DNA of 64,000 nucleotides, taken from positions 805,173 through 869,172 of the forward strand of contig NZ_LMEO01000045.1 in NCBI RefSeq assembly GCF_001426375.1, read 5' to 3'. The translations under genes were made by a program, and so were the position numbers. How positions within the stretch are numbered: the first letter of the stretch is position 1; the number at the start of each line of letters is the position of its first letter. Positions 1 through 7,793 of this stretch are shown here, piece by piece. A model generated the notes under the pieces. That model had not been told where the DNA came from. It did no database searches and saw nothing but the letters and a program-made list of their open reading frames with translations. The DNA is from Paenibacillus sp. Root444D2 (GTDB lineage Bacteria; Bacillota; Bacilli; Paenibacillales; NBRC-103111).

Positions 1-1290
1 TCTCCTGTAGAAACAGTTACGGCAATTACGAATGCGCGTATTTTCGATGGTGAAAAAGTGATCGAGTCAAGGAGTATTGTCATCAAAGGGGAAACCATTA
101 TTGCGGTGGGCGGCGACATTCCGGCGAATGCAACAATCATCAATGCTGAGGATGCAACATTATTGCCCGGCTTGATTGATGCGCATGTCCACACTTCCAT
201 CGGTGGATTACGAGATGCATTAAATTTCGGCGTGACGACAGAACTCGAAATGAACGGTGATTTTACGAAAAGAGGACGCGCGATCCAATTGAAAAATATG
301 GATGACGTCGCCGATGTCCGTTCTGCAGGCACGGCAATCACCGCTCCGGGTGGTCACCCGGATGAATTGCTGCCAGATGGGGATGAGATTCCAGAATTCG
401 TATTAAAGGAATTGGAGAAGTTATCGAAGGAAGACCGGGAAGCTATGCTAGCCGCTTACGCCCACGATCACGAAGAAGTGCCGCAAGTAACGACGGTGGA
501 AGAAGCGATTAAACATGTGCATACCCAGGTGGAGAATGGCGCCGACTATATAAAAATCATGATTGAAGAAGGAACAGTCATGGGTGCCCCTGGCCTGCCT
601 GTCTTAAGCGACGAGATTCTAAAAGTAGCCGTGGAAGAAGCCCATAAGTTCGATAAAGTCGTCATCGCCCACGTCTTGACTGCTCATTCTTCGCAAACCG
701 CCATCGATCTTGAAGTGGACGGATTGGGCCACCTGTTTATCGACAGGCCCGAGTACACGTCGGAGTTAGTGCAATCCATCGTCGATTCTGGCGCGTTTGT
801 TACACCGTGTTTGGTGTTGAACTCATCCATTCTTGGGAACCCAGCATCGGAATTGGCGAATGACCCTCGTGTTCATTCCAAATTAAGTCCGGAATGGATC
901 GATATTTTGAACTCTAGCTTCAATACTTTCCCGCAAGGCAAAATGGAAAATAGCTTTAAAAATGTGATGGATCTTCACAGTGCCGGTGTGGATATTCTGG
1001 TCGGGACGGATGTCGCCCCCGTTCCCGTTCCGAATCTTGGCGGCCTTGCTCATGGAGCCAGCGTACATCATGAATTGCAATTGCTGGTTACGGCCGGGTT
1101 CACTCCGATAGAAGCGCTTCAGTCGGCTACCTCGAAACCGGCCCGTCGGTTCGGTCTTAATGATCGTGGCCGTATTGCCGAGGGTGCGCGCGCTGACCTA
1201 GTACTGGTCAATGGTGATCCGACAACCAATATCTCGGATACCCTATCCATTAAAGCCGTATGGTTCAAAGGTGCGCAAAAACTAAGTTAA
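1..1290 (+). CDS. amidohydrolase family protein, 5' end outside the window
   Basis: The reading frame is open from base 1 (in-frame residues SPVETVTAITNARIFDGEKV precede the GTG at 58), so the gene starts outside the window. It belongs to the metal-dependent amidohydrolase superfamily (imidazolonepropionase/prolidase-like branch). The first metal-binding motif HxH is in 'GLIDAHVHT'. A candidate bridging lysine is in 'YIKIMIEEG', further His ligands in 'VIAHVLT' and 'LGHLF', and the last Asp in 'ILVGTDVAP'. The C-terminus has the usual 'GRIAEGARADLVLVNGDP' beta-sandwich closure. It probably hydrolyses a cyclic amide or amino-acyl substrate in the cytoplasm; the substrate cannot be read from sequence. 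A strong terminator follows directly. Confidence 0.85.
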   Translation, partial: SPVETVTAITNARIFDGEKVIESRSIVIKGETIIAVGGDIPANATIINAEDATLLPGLIDAHVHTSIGGLRDALNFGVTTELEMNGDFTKRGRAIQLKNMDDVADVRSAGTAITAPGGHPDELLPDGDEIPEFVLKELEKLSKEDREAMLAAYAHDHEEVPQVTTVEEAIKHVHTQVENGADYIKIMIEEGTVMGAPGLPVLSDEILKVAVEEAHKFDKVVIAHVLTAHSSQTAIDLEVDGLGHLFIDRPEYTSELVQSIVDSGAFVTPCLVLNSSILGNPASELANDPRVHSKLSPEWIDILNSSFNTFPQGKMENSFKNVMDLHSAGVDILVGTDVAPVPVPNLGGLAHGASVHHELQLLVTAGFTPIEALQSATSKPARRFGLNDRGRIAEGARADLVLVNGDPTTNISDTLSIKAVWFKGAQKLS

Positions 1291-1342
1291 TTATTTCGGC
1301 TATTGTAATAATATGTTATATGTAGTCAAAAACACTTTTGTG

Positions 1343-1380
1343 GCAGGGCACTCTACTTCGAGGAGTGCCCTGCTGTTCGT
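1343..1380 (+). terminator. rho-independent terminator after the amidohydrolase
   Basis: An 11-bp perfect inverted repeat (GCAGGGCACTC at 1343-1353, GAGTGCCCTGC at 1363-1373) encloses a 9-nt loop and is followed by a moderately T-rich tail. It lies 53 bp after the amidohydrolase stop codon. Confidence 0.75.
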
Positions 1381-1400
1381 CTTTGTAATTAAACTGCCCT

Positions 1401-1819
1401 TTAGTTTAATGAGCTTATAATTTCGATTGTATCTTTTAGTGTTATGGACTTAGAAGAATATTGTCCCAACTTAGTTATAACCTTCGGTTTAATTCGACTT
1501 TCAAAATTATCATTCCAAATAAACATGTTCCTGAATATTTCAAAAGTCGGTTTATAGTTTGATTTTTCTATTCTGAGTAACTGTAAGATAAATCTTCTGA
1601 TAATTCGATACTTTCGTTTCGAATTATCCGTATCCAAAAATATTATTAAATCAGCATTATTAAAACTTTGGAACACCCATTCGTTATAATGAGCACCCTA
1701 CCAAGTATTTAAATGAATAATTGTGCTCAACAGTTGATCTCTTTCTTCCTCAGTCCTTTTAATGTCTCTCGGTTTATGTCTCTTCCATACAACATTATCC
1801 AATTCGTAATACTCGGCGG
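1401..1819 (-). pseudogene. FlaR-like P-loop kinase (DNA topology modulation protein), truncated and interrupted
   Basis: Two open segments on the minus strand (about 1819-1698 and 1697-1401) together read as the middle and C-terminal part of an adenylate-kinase-like FlaR/topology-modulation protein: 'YELDNVVWKRHKPRDIKRTE', then 'GAHYNEWVFQSF', then 'ADLIIFLDTD' and 'EKSNYKPTFEIFRNMF'. The normal 'WVIEGAHYNEW' stretch is replaced by W-stop-G, so about two codons are missing and an in-frame TAG remains near 1695. The N-terminal Walker A loop is gone: at about 1815-1820 the frame runs into unrelated peptidase DNA. Family assignment is from memory of the conserved motifs; that it is a dead gene is seen directly. 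Confidence 0.7.
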
Positions 1820-1855
1820 ATGAGCCGCACTTGTACCGCAATGTGGGCAATGACA

Positions 1856-2126
1856 ATGAATACTCGTATTGAACAGCTAGTTGCATATATGGATCGGCGG
1901 GCGATCGATGCCGTACTGATTACGATGCCGAAGCATGTGTATTATTTGACCGGGTTTGCGAGCGACCCGCATGAGCGTCTTCTCGGTCTGTTGATTCCGC
2001 GCGGAGCCGAGCCGCTGCTAATCGTACCGGCTCTGGACCTTGTGCTGGCCGGCGAGAAATCTGCGCTGCCGCATGGTGTTCCGGGCTCACAGGCCGTCCG
2101 CGAAGGGGAGCTGCTCTTGTGCGACC
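1856..2126 (+). pseudogene. Xaa-Pro dipeptidase fragment with internal deletion
   Basis: From ATG 1856 the frame encodes an M24-type creatinase N-domain ('MNTRIEQLVAYMDRRAIDAV', 'YYLTGF', 'ERLLGLLIP'). At 'LLIVPALD' it jumps directly to the catalytic-domain strand 'AGEKSALPHGVPG...EGELLLCDRG'. The linker and roughly half the N-domain are therefore deleted. The coding match ends at about 2126, just after the strand that carries the first metal-binding Asp in intact enzymes, where it runs without a gap into a fragment of the germination gene. The join falls in a short shared word (ccgtgga), which suggests a microhomology-mediated rearrangement. No activity is expected. Confidence 0.7.
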
Positions 2127-2397
2127 GTGGATCTTCGGTTTTCACCTGCCTCTATCTATCCTCGATTTTGGAATCGGCTCTCGTAGATGAGTTTGTCGTC
2201 AACCGCCGTTCCAATCGAAGAGGAAGAGGAATACGATCTGAGCTGGCTTCAGTGGTATATTTTTCTAATGGTTAAACACAATAACTAAATGATGGAGGGT
2301 TCAACATTGTCTAAACTTTCCGTTACCGAGCCGATGCAGGAGCAAATCCGAAATCGTATGAAGGGGCCCCTGACTTCGTCATTCGGCCGTTCCCTCT
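2125..2397 (+). pseudogene. decayed tandem copy 1 of the gerKA-type leader and start
   Basis: This roughly 273-bp unit repeats the DNA of the intact germination gene's first codons ('ccgtggatcttcgg...', coding SSVFTCLYLSSILESALVDE) and then the leader with a Shine-Dalgarno (ggaggg at 2294-2299) and a TTG start (2307). The following frame begins MSKLSVTEPMQEQIRNRMK but shifts at ggggcccctgac, where the intact copy has gggggccattgac. The reading frame ends at a TGA near 2459. Only a roughly 50-residue peptide could be made. Confidence 0.75.
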
Positions 2398-2680
2398 CCG
2401 TGGATCTTCGGCTTTCACCTGCCTCTATCTATCCTCAATGTGGAATCGGCTCTCGTAGATGAGTTTGTCGTCATACTCATGCTTGCCGCCGTTCCAATCG
2501 AAGAGGAAGAGGAATACGATCTGGGCTGGATTCAGTGGTATATTTTCCCAATGGTTGTACACAATAACCAATGATGGAGGGTTCAACAGTGCATAAACTT
2601 TCCGTTACCGAGCCGATGCAGGAGCAAATCCGAAATCGTATGAAGGGGGCCATTGACTTCGTCATTCGGCCGTTCCCTCT
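2398..2680 (+). pseudogene. decayed tandem copy 2 of the gerKA-type leader and start
   Basis: This is a second unit of about 283 bp, very similar to the unit at 2125-2397. It runs directly into the intact gene, whose own equivalent of the unit start lies at 2681. It carries small indels (for example 'cctcaatgtgg' for 'cctcgattgtgg') that break the frame. Its end supplies the leader and start of the functional gene, so the repeat junctions lie upstream of and inside the real coding sequence. Confidence 0.75.
2577..2591 (+). promoter_or_regulatory. ribosome binding site fixing the GTG start of gerKA
   Basis: GGAGGG at 2577-2582 is followed 6 nt later by GTG 2589. The ATG at 2571 lies upstream of the Shine-Dalgarno and would place it inside the coding region. 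The decayed upstream copy has the same spacing from GGAGGG to a TTG, which supports 2589 as the start. Confidence 0.75.
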
Positions 2681-4037
2681 CCGTGGATCTTCGGCTTTCA
2701 CCTGCCTCTATCTATCCTCGATTGTGGAATCGGCTCTCGTAGATGAGTTTGTCGTCAAACCTATGCTTGCCGCCGTTCCAATCGAAGAGGAAGAGGAATA
2801 CGATCTGGACGACCTGGGCTGGTTTCATCGCCACATCCCCTTCGTCCAAAACAAGGAATGGACAGATGCCGATGAGGGCGTCCGCCTGCTGCTGGAGGGC
2901 CAGTGCCTGCTGATTCCAACGCACGTTAACCGTTTCCTAAGCTTTGACGTCAAACGTAGTGACTATCGCAGTGTAACCGAGCCTCAGTCGGAAGCCACAG
3001 TACGCGGACCACGGGAAGGTTTCGTCGAAGACATCGGTCGGAACGTGGCTCTCATCCGTAAACGGCTCAAAAGTGAACATTTAGTTTTTGAACAGATGAC
3101 CATCGGAACTAAGACGCAGACCAAAGTGTATTTGACCTATTTGCCCGACGTAGCACCCAATGACGTCGTAGAAGAATTCCGTCGTCGGCTGCAGGCCATC
3201 CAGGCTGACAGCATTCTGGAAAGCTCTTATATGGAAGATTGGATCCAAGACAAGACGTTTTCACCGTTCCCGCAACTCATCGGGACAGAACGGCCGGACG
3301 CGGTGACTGGCAAACTGTTGGACGGGCAAGTAGCGCTTCTCACCGACGGCACTCCGATTGCATTGATCGGTCCAGTGACATTTTTCCAACTCTTCTCCTC
3401 ACCAGAAGATTACTACCAGAGGCCGGATATCGCCACACTTTCGCGATGGTTGCGAATGTTCGCTTTCATGCTCTCGATCTTTATCCCTCCTCTATACATT
3501 GCGGTGGTCACATTCCACCAGGAGCTACTACCGACTTCGCTCTTGATCAACCTGGCCGCGCAGCGGGAAGCTGTGCCTTTCCCCGCGTTCCTAGAAGCAA
3601 TGATCATGATGGTCACGTTCGAGATTTTGCGTGAAGCCGGTTTGCGGATGCCTCGGATTGCTGGTCAATCGATCTCCATCGTCGGCGCGCTAGTACTCGG
3701 TATGACCACGGTCGAAGCAGGACTCGTCTCCGCGGCTATGGTTATCGTCGTTTCGATCACGGCAATCTCCAATTTCGTGTCGCCAATTTACGGCTTTGGC
3801 ATTGCGCAGCGGATCCTCCAGTTCGTGTTCATGTTCCTGGCCGGCTTTATGGGATTATACGGTATTCTGTGCGGAACATTGTTTGTTTTGATCCATCTAG
3901 TCTCATTGCGTTCCTTCGGTGTGAAGTACATGTCTCCCATTGCGCCTTTGGTGCTGTCAGACTTCAAAGACACTATCCTGCGCGTTCCTCGGTTCTGGAT
4001 GAAACAAAAACCTCAGATGTTCTCTAAGAAAAAATAG
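2589..4037 (+). CDS. gerKA: GerA-type spore germination receptor subunit A (GerKA-like)
   Basis: This 482-aa protein is the A subunit of an inner-membrane nutrient germinant receptor in spores. The N-terminal soluble half contains 'VESALVDEFVVKPML', 'GPREGFVEDIGRNVALIRKRL' and 'LLDGQVALLTDGTP', all typical of the family. The C-terminal half has about five membrane helices ('FAFMLSIFIPPLYIAVVTFH', 'AGQSISIVGALVLGMTTVEAG', 'FMFLAGFMGLYGILCGTLFV') and ends 'SDFKDTILRVPRFWM'. The GTG start is fixed by the ribosome binding site at 2577. It is the first gene of an A-C-B-D operon, 15 bp before the C gene. Two broken copies of its 5' end precede it, so its promoter region has been duplicated. The symbol is by family resemblance; the germinant is unknown. 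Confidence 0.9.
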   Translation: MHKLSVTEPMQEQIRNRMKGAIDFVIRPFPLRGSSAFTCLYLSSIVESALVDEFVVKPMLAAVPIEEEEEYDLDDLGWFHRHIPFVQNKEWTDADEGVRLLLEGQCLLIPTHVNRFLSFDVKRSDYRSVTEPQSEATVRGPREGFVEDIGRNVALIRKRLKSEHLVFEQMTIGTKTQTKVYLTYLPDVAPNDVVEEFRRRLQAIQADSILESSYMEDWIQDKTFSPFPQLIGTERPDAVTGKLLDGQVALLTDGTPIALIGPVTFFQLFSSPEDYYQRPDIATLSRWLRMFAFMLSIFIPPLYIAVVTFHQELLPTSLLINLAAQREAVPFPAFLEAMIMMVTFEILREAGLRMPRIAGQSISIVGALVLGMTTVEAGLVSAAMVIVVSITAISNFVSPIYGFGIAQRILQFVFMFLAGFMGLYGILCGTLFVLIHLVSLRSFGVKYMSPIAPLVLSDFKDTILRVPRFWMKQKPQMFSKKK

Positions 4038-4052
4038 GGGAGGGGGCGAACA

Positions 4053-5201
4053 TTGCGAAAATTATGGCTCTTGAGCTTACTAGTCGCCTTACTTCTCTGT
4101 CCAGGTTGCTGGGACAAGAAAGAAATCAACGAATTGGCAATCGTCACCTCAATCGGCATCGACCGAGAACCATCGACTGGCATGTATATTGCTTATTACC
4201 AAGTAATCAACCCTCCGGCTCTCTCCTCCAGGCAAGGTGGCGGATCCAAGGCATCGGTTTACACGTATCGTTTCAAGGAATATAGCTTGGGCCGGTTCAT
4301 TCAGAAATCGAGCACGATGATGCCGCGTTTGCTTTTCACCTCACATTTGCATTGCTATATATTATCCGAAGAGGTGGCCCGTCAGGGCATCATTGATATT
4401 CTCAATTACTTGGAAACAACTCCCGAATGGCGCATGAACGCTTATCTGTTTGTGACGGATTCCCCTCTACAGGCCGTAATGAACAGCTTTACGACACTCG
4501 AAAAGGTGCCCGGACGCCATGCCACCTCGCTTGTTCGCGTTCTTTCGCGGGGGTCATTTGCGGGGGGTGTAGAGCCGATCCGTGTCAAAGACATCGTGAC
4601 AGGTATGGAATTCCGATTGCCTACACTCATACCAATGATCCACTACCGCGGCAAACCTGCGGAAACTACCGAGAGAATGGAGCAAATTGACGTCAGCAAA
4701 CAAGCGCCGTCCTTTTTTGAGGACAGCGCGGTGTTCTTCAAAGGACGCATGGAGGGACGCTTGGACAGTCAGAATAAATACTATTATCATATCCTAAACA
4801 CGAAATATCGGAAATTCACAGAGACGGTTAAAGTAGACGGAAGTTACGTCGACGTCGAGACGAATAATGTCCAAGTGAAACGGAAATGGGACCGATCCGC
4901 CAACCATCTCAACATCCTCATTCATGCTGATCTTCGCATATTGAACAACCAACAAAATACCAAATTAACGTTGCAAAACGTACACAAGATCGAAAAGGCG
5001 TTTAATCGCGTCGTAGCGGACAAAGCGGAGAAGATGGTTGTGTTGGGAAGGTTAAAGAACTGGGATCTGTTGGGCTTGCAGGATGAAGGGGCTACTTCTG
5101 ATTCATGGCGGCGGACGTCGGTGAATTTCTCGGTCACATCTGACGTTACGACGACCGGCAACAAGAGGGATCCCTATACTAAGGAAGGCAAGGAGGGATG
5201 A
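4053..5201 (+). CDS. gerKC: Ger(x)C family spore germination lipoprotein (GerKC-like)
   Basis: This 382-aa lipoprotein starts at TTG 4053 behind a strong GGGGAGGGGGCG ribosome site. A short hydrophobic signal (residues 3-15) ends in the lipobox CPGC, with Cys19 as the lipidated residue, followed by 'WDKKEINELAIVTSIGID', a hallmark of the family. Other family motifs are 'MMPRLLFTSHLHCYILSEEVA', 'WRMNAYLFVT' and 'AVFFKGRMEG'. In known systems the C subunit sits on the outer face of the spore inner membrane and completes the A-B-C receptor. It lies between the A and B genes with only a few bases on either side, so the three are almost certainly co-transcribed late in sporulation. Confidence 0.93.
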   Translation: MRKLWLLSLLVALLLCPGCWDKKEINELAIVTSIGIDREPSTGMYIAYYQVINPPALSSRQGGGSKASVYTYRFKEYSLGRFIQKSSTMMPRLLFTSHLHCYILSEEVARQGIIDILNYLETTPEWRMNAYLFVTDSPLQAVMNSFTTLEKVPGRHATSLVRVLSRGSFAGGVEPIRVKDIVTGMEFRLPTLIPMIHYRGKPAETTERMEQIDVSKQAPSFFEDSAVFFKGRMEGRLDSQNKYYYHILNTKYRKFTETVKVDGSYVDVETNNVQVKRKWDRSANHLNILIHADLRILNNQQNTKLTLQNVHKIEKAFNRVVADKAEKMVVLGRLKNWDLLGLQDEGATSDSWRRTSVNFSVTSDVTTTGNKRDPYTKEGKEG

Positions 5202-5208
5202 AGAGCAT

Positions 5209-6312
5209 ATGGAATCCGACCGGCTCAGCGCGTGGCAGTTTCACTTGTTGACGCAAATCTATGTCATCGGCACTGCGTTTATTTTGCTCCCCGGCCCGAT
5301 CATCGCGAGCGCAAAACAATATGGTTGGGTTGTCGTCATTTGGGCGACCTTGTATGGGTTGGTGCTTGCTTTCGGCTACTTGTACCTTGCCAAGCTGTAT
5401 CCAGGAAAAACACTTGTCGAGATCGCTTTGCAGGCATTCGGCAAGTGGGCCGGCGGCCTCGTCTCGTTACTGTATATCGTTTTTTTCATCCAAATCGCAT
5501 CGTGGGTAACCCACAATCTTGGCGATTTCATGCATATTAATCTCATGCCGCTCACACCTATTTCTGTATTCCATATCATGATATTGCTCGTTAGTGCGTA
5601 CGCCGTGTCGAAGGGGATCGAATCAATCGCCTTGGTGAACGAACTTCTGGTGCCTTACCTCTATTCAGCGTTCTGGGTTCCGATAGTCATCATGCTGCGG
5701 GAGTGGAAGTGGCGCTATTTTCACGTCGCCTACCCTTTCCAGCTGAGCGACGTCGTTATTCAAACCCGATACGTGCTGGCGTTCCCCTTTATGGAGACGG
5801 TGGCGTTCTTGATGCTTATTCCATTCGTGCAGAGGAAAGTGAAAATCGCGTTTATTACGGGAATCGCTGTCGCCGGCGCAATGTTGACCGCTTGCGTTTT
5901 TATTTCGATTGGGGTTCTAGGCGTGTATCGCGGCCAGCAGTTGGTTTACCCAATCTTTTCGATGTTCCGCGAAATGAGATTTACCGGCTTCATCGAGCAT
6001 TTGGAAGCGATTCTGGCTGTGAATATCGTGCTGGTAGTATGTATTAAGCTGTGCATACTATTCTATTGCGCCGTTTTGGGCGTCTGCCAGCTGTTCAAAA
6101 TTGAGAGGCGAAACATCGTCATTTATCCGATGGTGTGGGTCATTTCTGCGTATTCGATGCTGTTTATAAATAACATCGAAAATCTCGATTGGATAAAAAA
6201 ATATTTGTTCGAATACTACTTCTTATTCGCCGTGGCTCTTCCCGTCCTCTTCATCGTCGCGGCCAAATGGAGAAATAACGGTCGGCGGATGAAGAAGGAC
6301 GGCTCTACATGA
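5209..6312 (+). CDS. gerKB: GerAB/GerKB-type germination permease
   Basis: This 367-aa integral membrane protein of the endospore germination permease family (related to APC amino-acid transporters) has about ten hydrophobic helices. It begins 'LSAWQFHLLTQIYVIGTAFI' and includes the family features 'LYPGKTLVEIALQAFGKWAG' and 'YPIFSMFREM...FIEHLEAI'. The B subunit is thought to bind the germinant. ATG 5209 follows an AAGGAGGGATG ribosome site, 7 bp after the C-gene stop. Its stop overlaps the start of the next small gene (ATGA-type, 4 bp), which implies translational coupling. Confidence 0.93.
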   Translation: MESDRLSAWQFHLLTQIYVIGTAFILLPGPIIASAKQYGWVVVIWATLYGLVLAFGYLYLAKLYPGKTLVEIALQAFGKWAGGLVSLLYIVFFIQIASWVTHNLGDFMHINLMPLTPISVFHIMILLVSAYAVSKGIESIALVNELLVPYLYSAFWVPIVIMLREWKWRYFHVAYPFQLSDVVIQTRYVLAFPFMETVAFLMLIPFVQRKVKIAFITGIAVAGAMLTACVFISIGVLGVYRGQQLVYPIFSMFREMRFTGFIEHLEAILAVNIVLVVCIKLCILFYCAVLGVCQLFKIERRNIVIYPMVWVISAYSMLFINNIENLDWIKKYLFEYYFLFAVALPVLFIVAAKWRNNGRRMKKDGST

Positions 6313-6512
6313 CGATTTTGGTCGCCGTCTATGCCTTAACCATCGGAATCGGTTATGCGATGCGAAAATTCGGCAATTACAACGGCAAAGAGACTACAGT
6401 TTTCTTCTCAATCGCAACTATCGGAGCCGTTTTGTGGCTCAGTATTATTCTGCGTCATCCATTAGATTTGAATGATGCGATCGCCTTCATCATCGAGCGG
6501 ATCCTGCCTTAA
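6309..6512 (+). CDS. small two-helix membrane protein, GerKD-type receptor D subunit candidate
   Basis: This 67-aa protein starts at the ATG that overlaps the gerKB stop. It contains two clear hydrophobic segments ('ILVAVYALTIGIGYAM', residues 3-18, and 'TTVFFSIATIGAVLWLSIIL', residues 29-48) joined by a short polar turn. Many GerA-type operons carry a short two-helix 'D' gene next to the B gene, as with gerKD of Bacillus subtilis, that tunes receptor function. Position, size and topology fit that role, but there is no strong sequence motif. A terminator follows at 6551. Confidence 0.65.
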   Translation: MTILVAVYALTIGIGYAMRKFGNYNGKETTVFFSIATIGAVLWLSIILRHPLDLNDAIAFIIERILP

Positions 6513-6550
6513 ATTCGCCAAATTATTATTTTACGTAATTAAAATAAAGG

Positions 6551-6585
6551 GCCGGTATCCCCAAAGATGCTGGCTTCTAGTTTTT
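6551..6585 (+). terminator. terminator of the ger operon
   Basis: GCCGGTATC (6551-6559) pairs with GATGCTGGC (6566-6574) through nine pairs including two G-U wobbles, with a 6-nt loop. A TTCTAGTTTTT tail follows 39 bp after the D-type gene. Confidence 0.65.
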
Positions 6586-7291
6586 ATGTACTTACTAATA
6601 TCTAAATTTATTTTCGTGCGAAATGCGCCTCTAGTATGGATTTTGTATATTACCCCTTCATCTGAATCATTTTTGGCGACTATTTCACGGCATATGACTG
6701 CTCTCATATAGAAAAATATCCGTTAAAAACTAAACCCCGAGGGAGTGTCTCTTACTAGTCCCATTCCAAAATAGAACAATAACTTTGATTAATAGTGTAT
6801 ATAGAGTAACTATTCCAAATGGATTACTGATTACATAACGTTCTTCGTCCTTAGTCCTTTTATTATAGATTGATTTATCAATGGTAGTTGGTTCAGTTGA
6901 AGCGCAGTCGCTCTAGGACAGAATATGGGGTCCCACCCACATTTTAACGAGAATATACGCTAAGCAAATTTCGACATACACTGAGTTTGATTTTCTATTC
7001 TAACTATGACATTTTTTGTAACGATTAGGGGTACGACCTAGATACAAGAAACAACGGGTCATAACTGTACTTCCAGTTATGACCCGTTTATAAAATAGTA
7101 ATGCACCTTTGATTTATACGTTTTATATATTCGTAAAATTATCAATATATCAACCATTCAAATATAGACCATCCGTTAATTACGAGCACATTCCGTCCCA
7201 TTTCTCTGTTCTTCCATTCCGGTTTTAAAATCAAAAGTTACCACTCTAACAAACATTAAATCCCCTTATTTAGAACATATATTACCAAGAA
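6586..7291. other. AT-rich intergenic stretch without a recognisable gene
   Basis: No frame here has both a start with a ribosome site and a recognisable product. The only structure seen is the strong hairpin at 7054-7087. The base composition becomes visibly AT-richer than in the ger operon from here on. Confidence 0.5.
7041..7087 (-). terminator. strong hairpin, probable minus-strand terminator
   Basis: ACGGGTCATAACTG (7054-7067) and CAGTTATGACCCGT (7074-7087) form a perfect 14-bp stem with a 6-nt loop. Read on the minus strand it is followed by TGTTTCTTG, a better tail than the plus-strand TTATAAAA. It probably ends transcription coming from the genes at 7292-8786. Confidence 0.6.
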
Positions 7292-7535
7292 TCAATTTTT
7301 AGTAAGAGATTCCTTTGAAGAGGTATTATTAAGTGCCGGTGCAATAAAGCGAATATTTTCAAGAACAGTTTGTAATCGAAAGCCTCCTTTTACACCCGGC
7401 ACTGAAGAAACAAGCCCTGCTCGTACAGTTTTCTCATTAATTTTTGAAGATAAGTTGGAGAATAACCTGCTTAGGTAAACAATTAAGCAACAAAAGAGCA
7501 AATACAGCTTGTTCCACGCCAGCCGTCATTTTCAT
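7292..7535 (-). pseudogene. Rrf2-family transcriptional regulator remnant
   Basis: From ATG 7535 (minus) the frame reads 'MKMTAGVEQAVFALLLLNCL', a typical Rrf2 N-terminus, then shifts. In another frame it continues 'SSKINE' joined directly to 'VRAGLVSSVPGVKGGFRL', the Rrf2 wing region. The recognition helix of the winged HTH between these is missing, and the C-terminal iron-sulfur/effector part is replaced by a short unrelated tail. A frameshift plus deletion shows a dead DNA-binding protein. Family call is from the conserved 'GL..S..G..GGF.L' wing motif. Confidence 0.65.
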
Positions 7536-7551
7536 GCGTCATCATTCTTTT

Positions 7552-7773
7552 TTAATGATTGTTTTGCTGTTCTTTTTTCAATTTTTCAGGTGTAACATCA
7601 TTACCTAAAGGGTCTAATATTGTTAACCCTTTAACTGTGCTGATTACTTGTCCACGAATAATTTGAAGATATTCTTGACGTAATTCTTGACGCTCCTTTA
7701 ATTCTGTTTGTGTTAAACCATCTTCTTTTTGTTTTTTAGCTAATATATTAATTCGATTTAAAATTTCAATCAT
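7552..7773 (-). CDS. DUF896 (YnzC/UPF0291) family protein
   Basis: This 73-aa soluble protein consists of a helical hairpin: 'RINILAKKQKEDGLTQTELKE' then 'RQELRQEYLQIIRGQVISTV', ending in the family signature 'LDPLGNDVTPEKLKK'. It is close to the usual family length of 65-80 aa. Members are widespread in Bacillota and some are SOS-linked, but the biochemical role is not established. ATG 7773 has a good ribosome site (AAGGCGGAG). It lies 20 bp after the oxidoreductase gene on the same strand, so both probably share one transcript. Confidence 0.88.
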   Translation of the reverse strand: MIEILNRINILAKKQKEDGLTQTELKERQELRQEYLQIIRGQVISTVKGLTILDPLGNDVTPEKLKKEQQNNH

Positions 7774-7793
7774 TTCTTTCTCCGCCTTTCTTT

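Noticed and set aside
2571-2588. ATG start six codons upstream for the germination A gene
   Set aside because: It would place the strong GGAGGG ribosome site inside the gene, and the decayed copy shows the start after that site.
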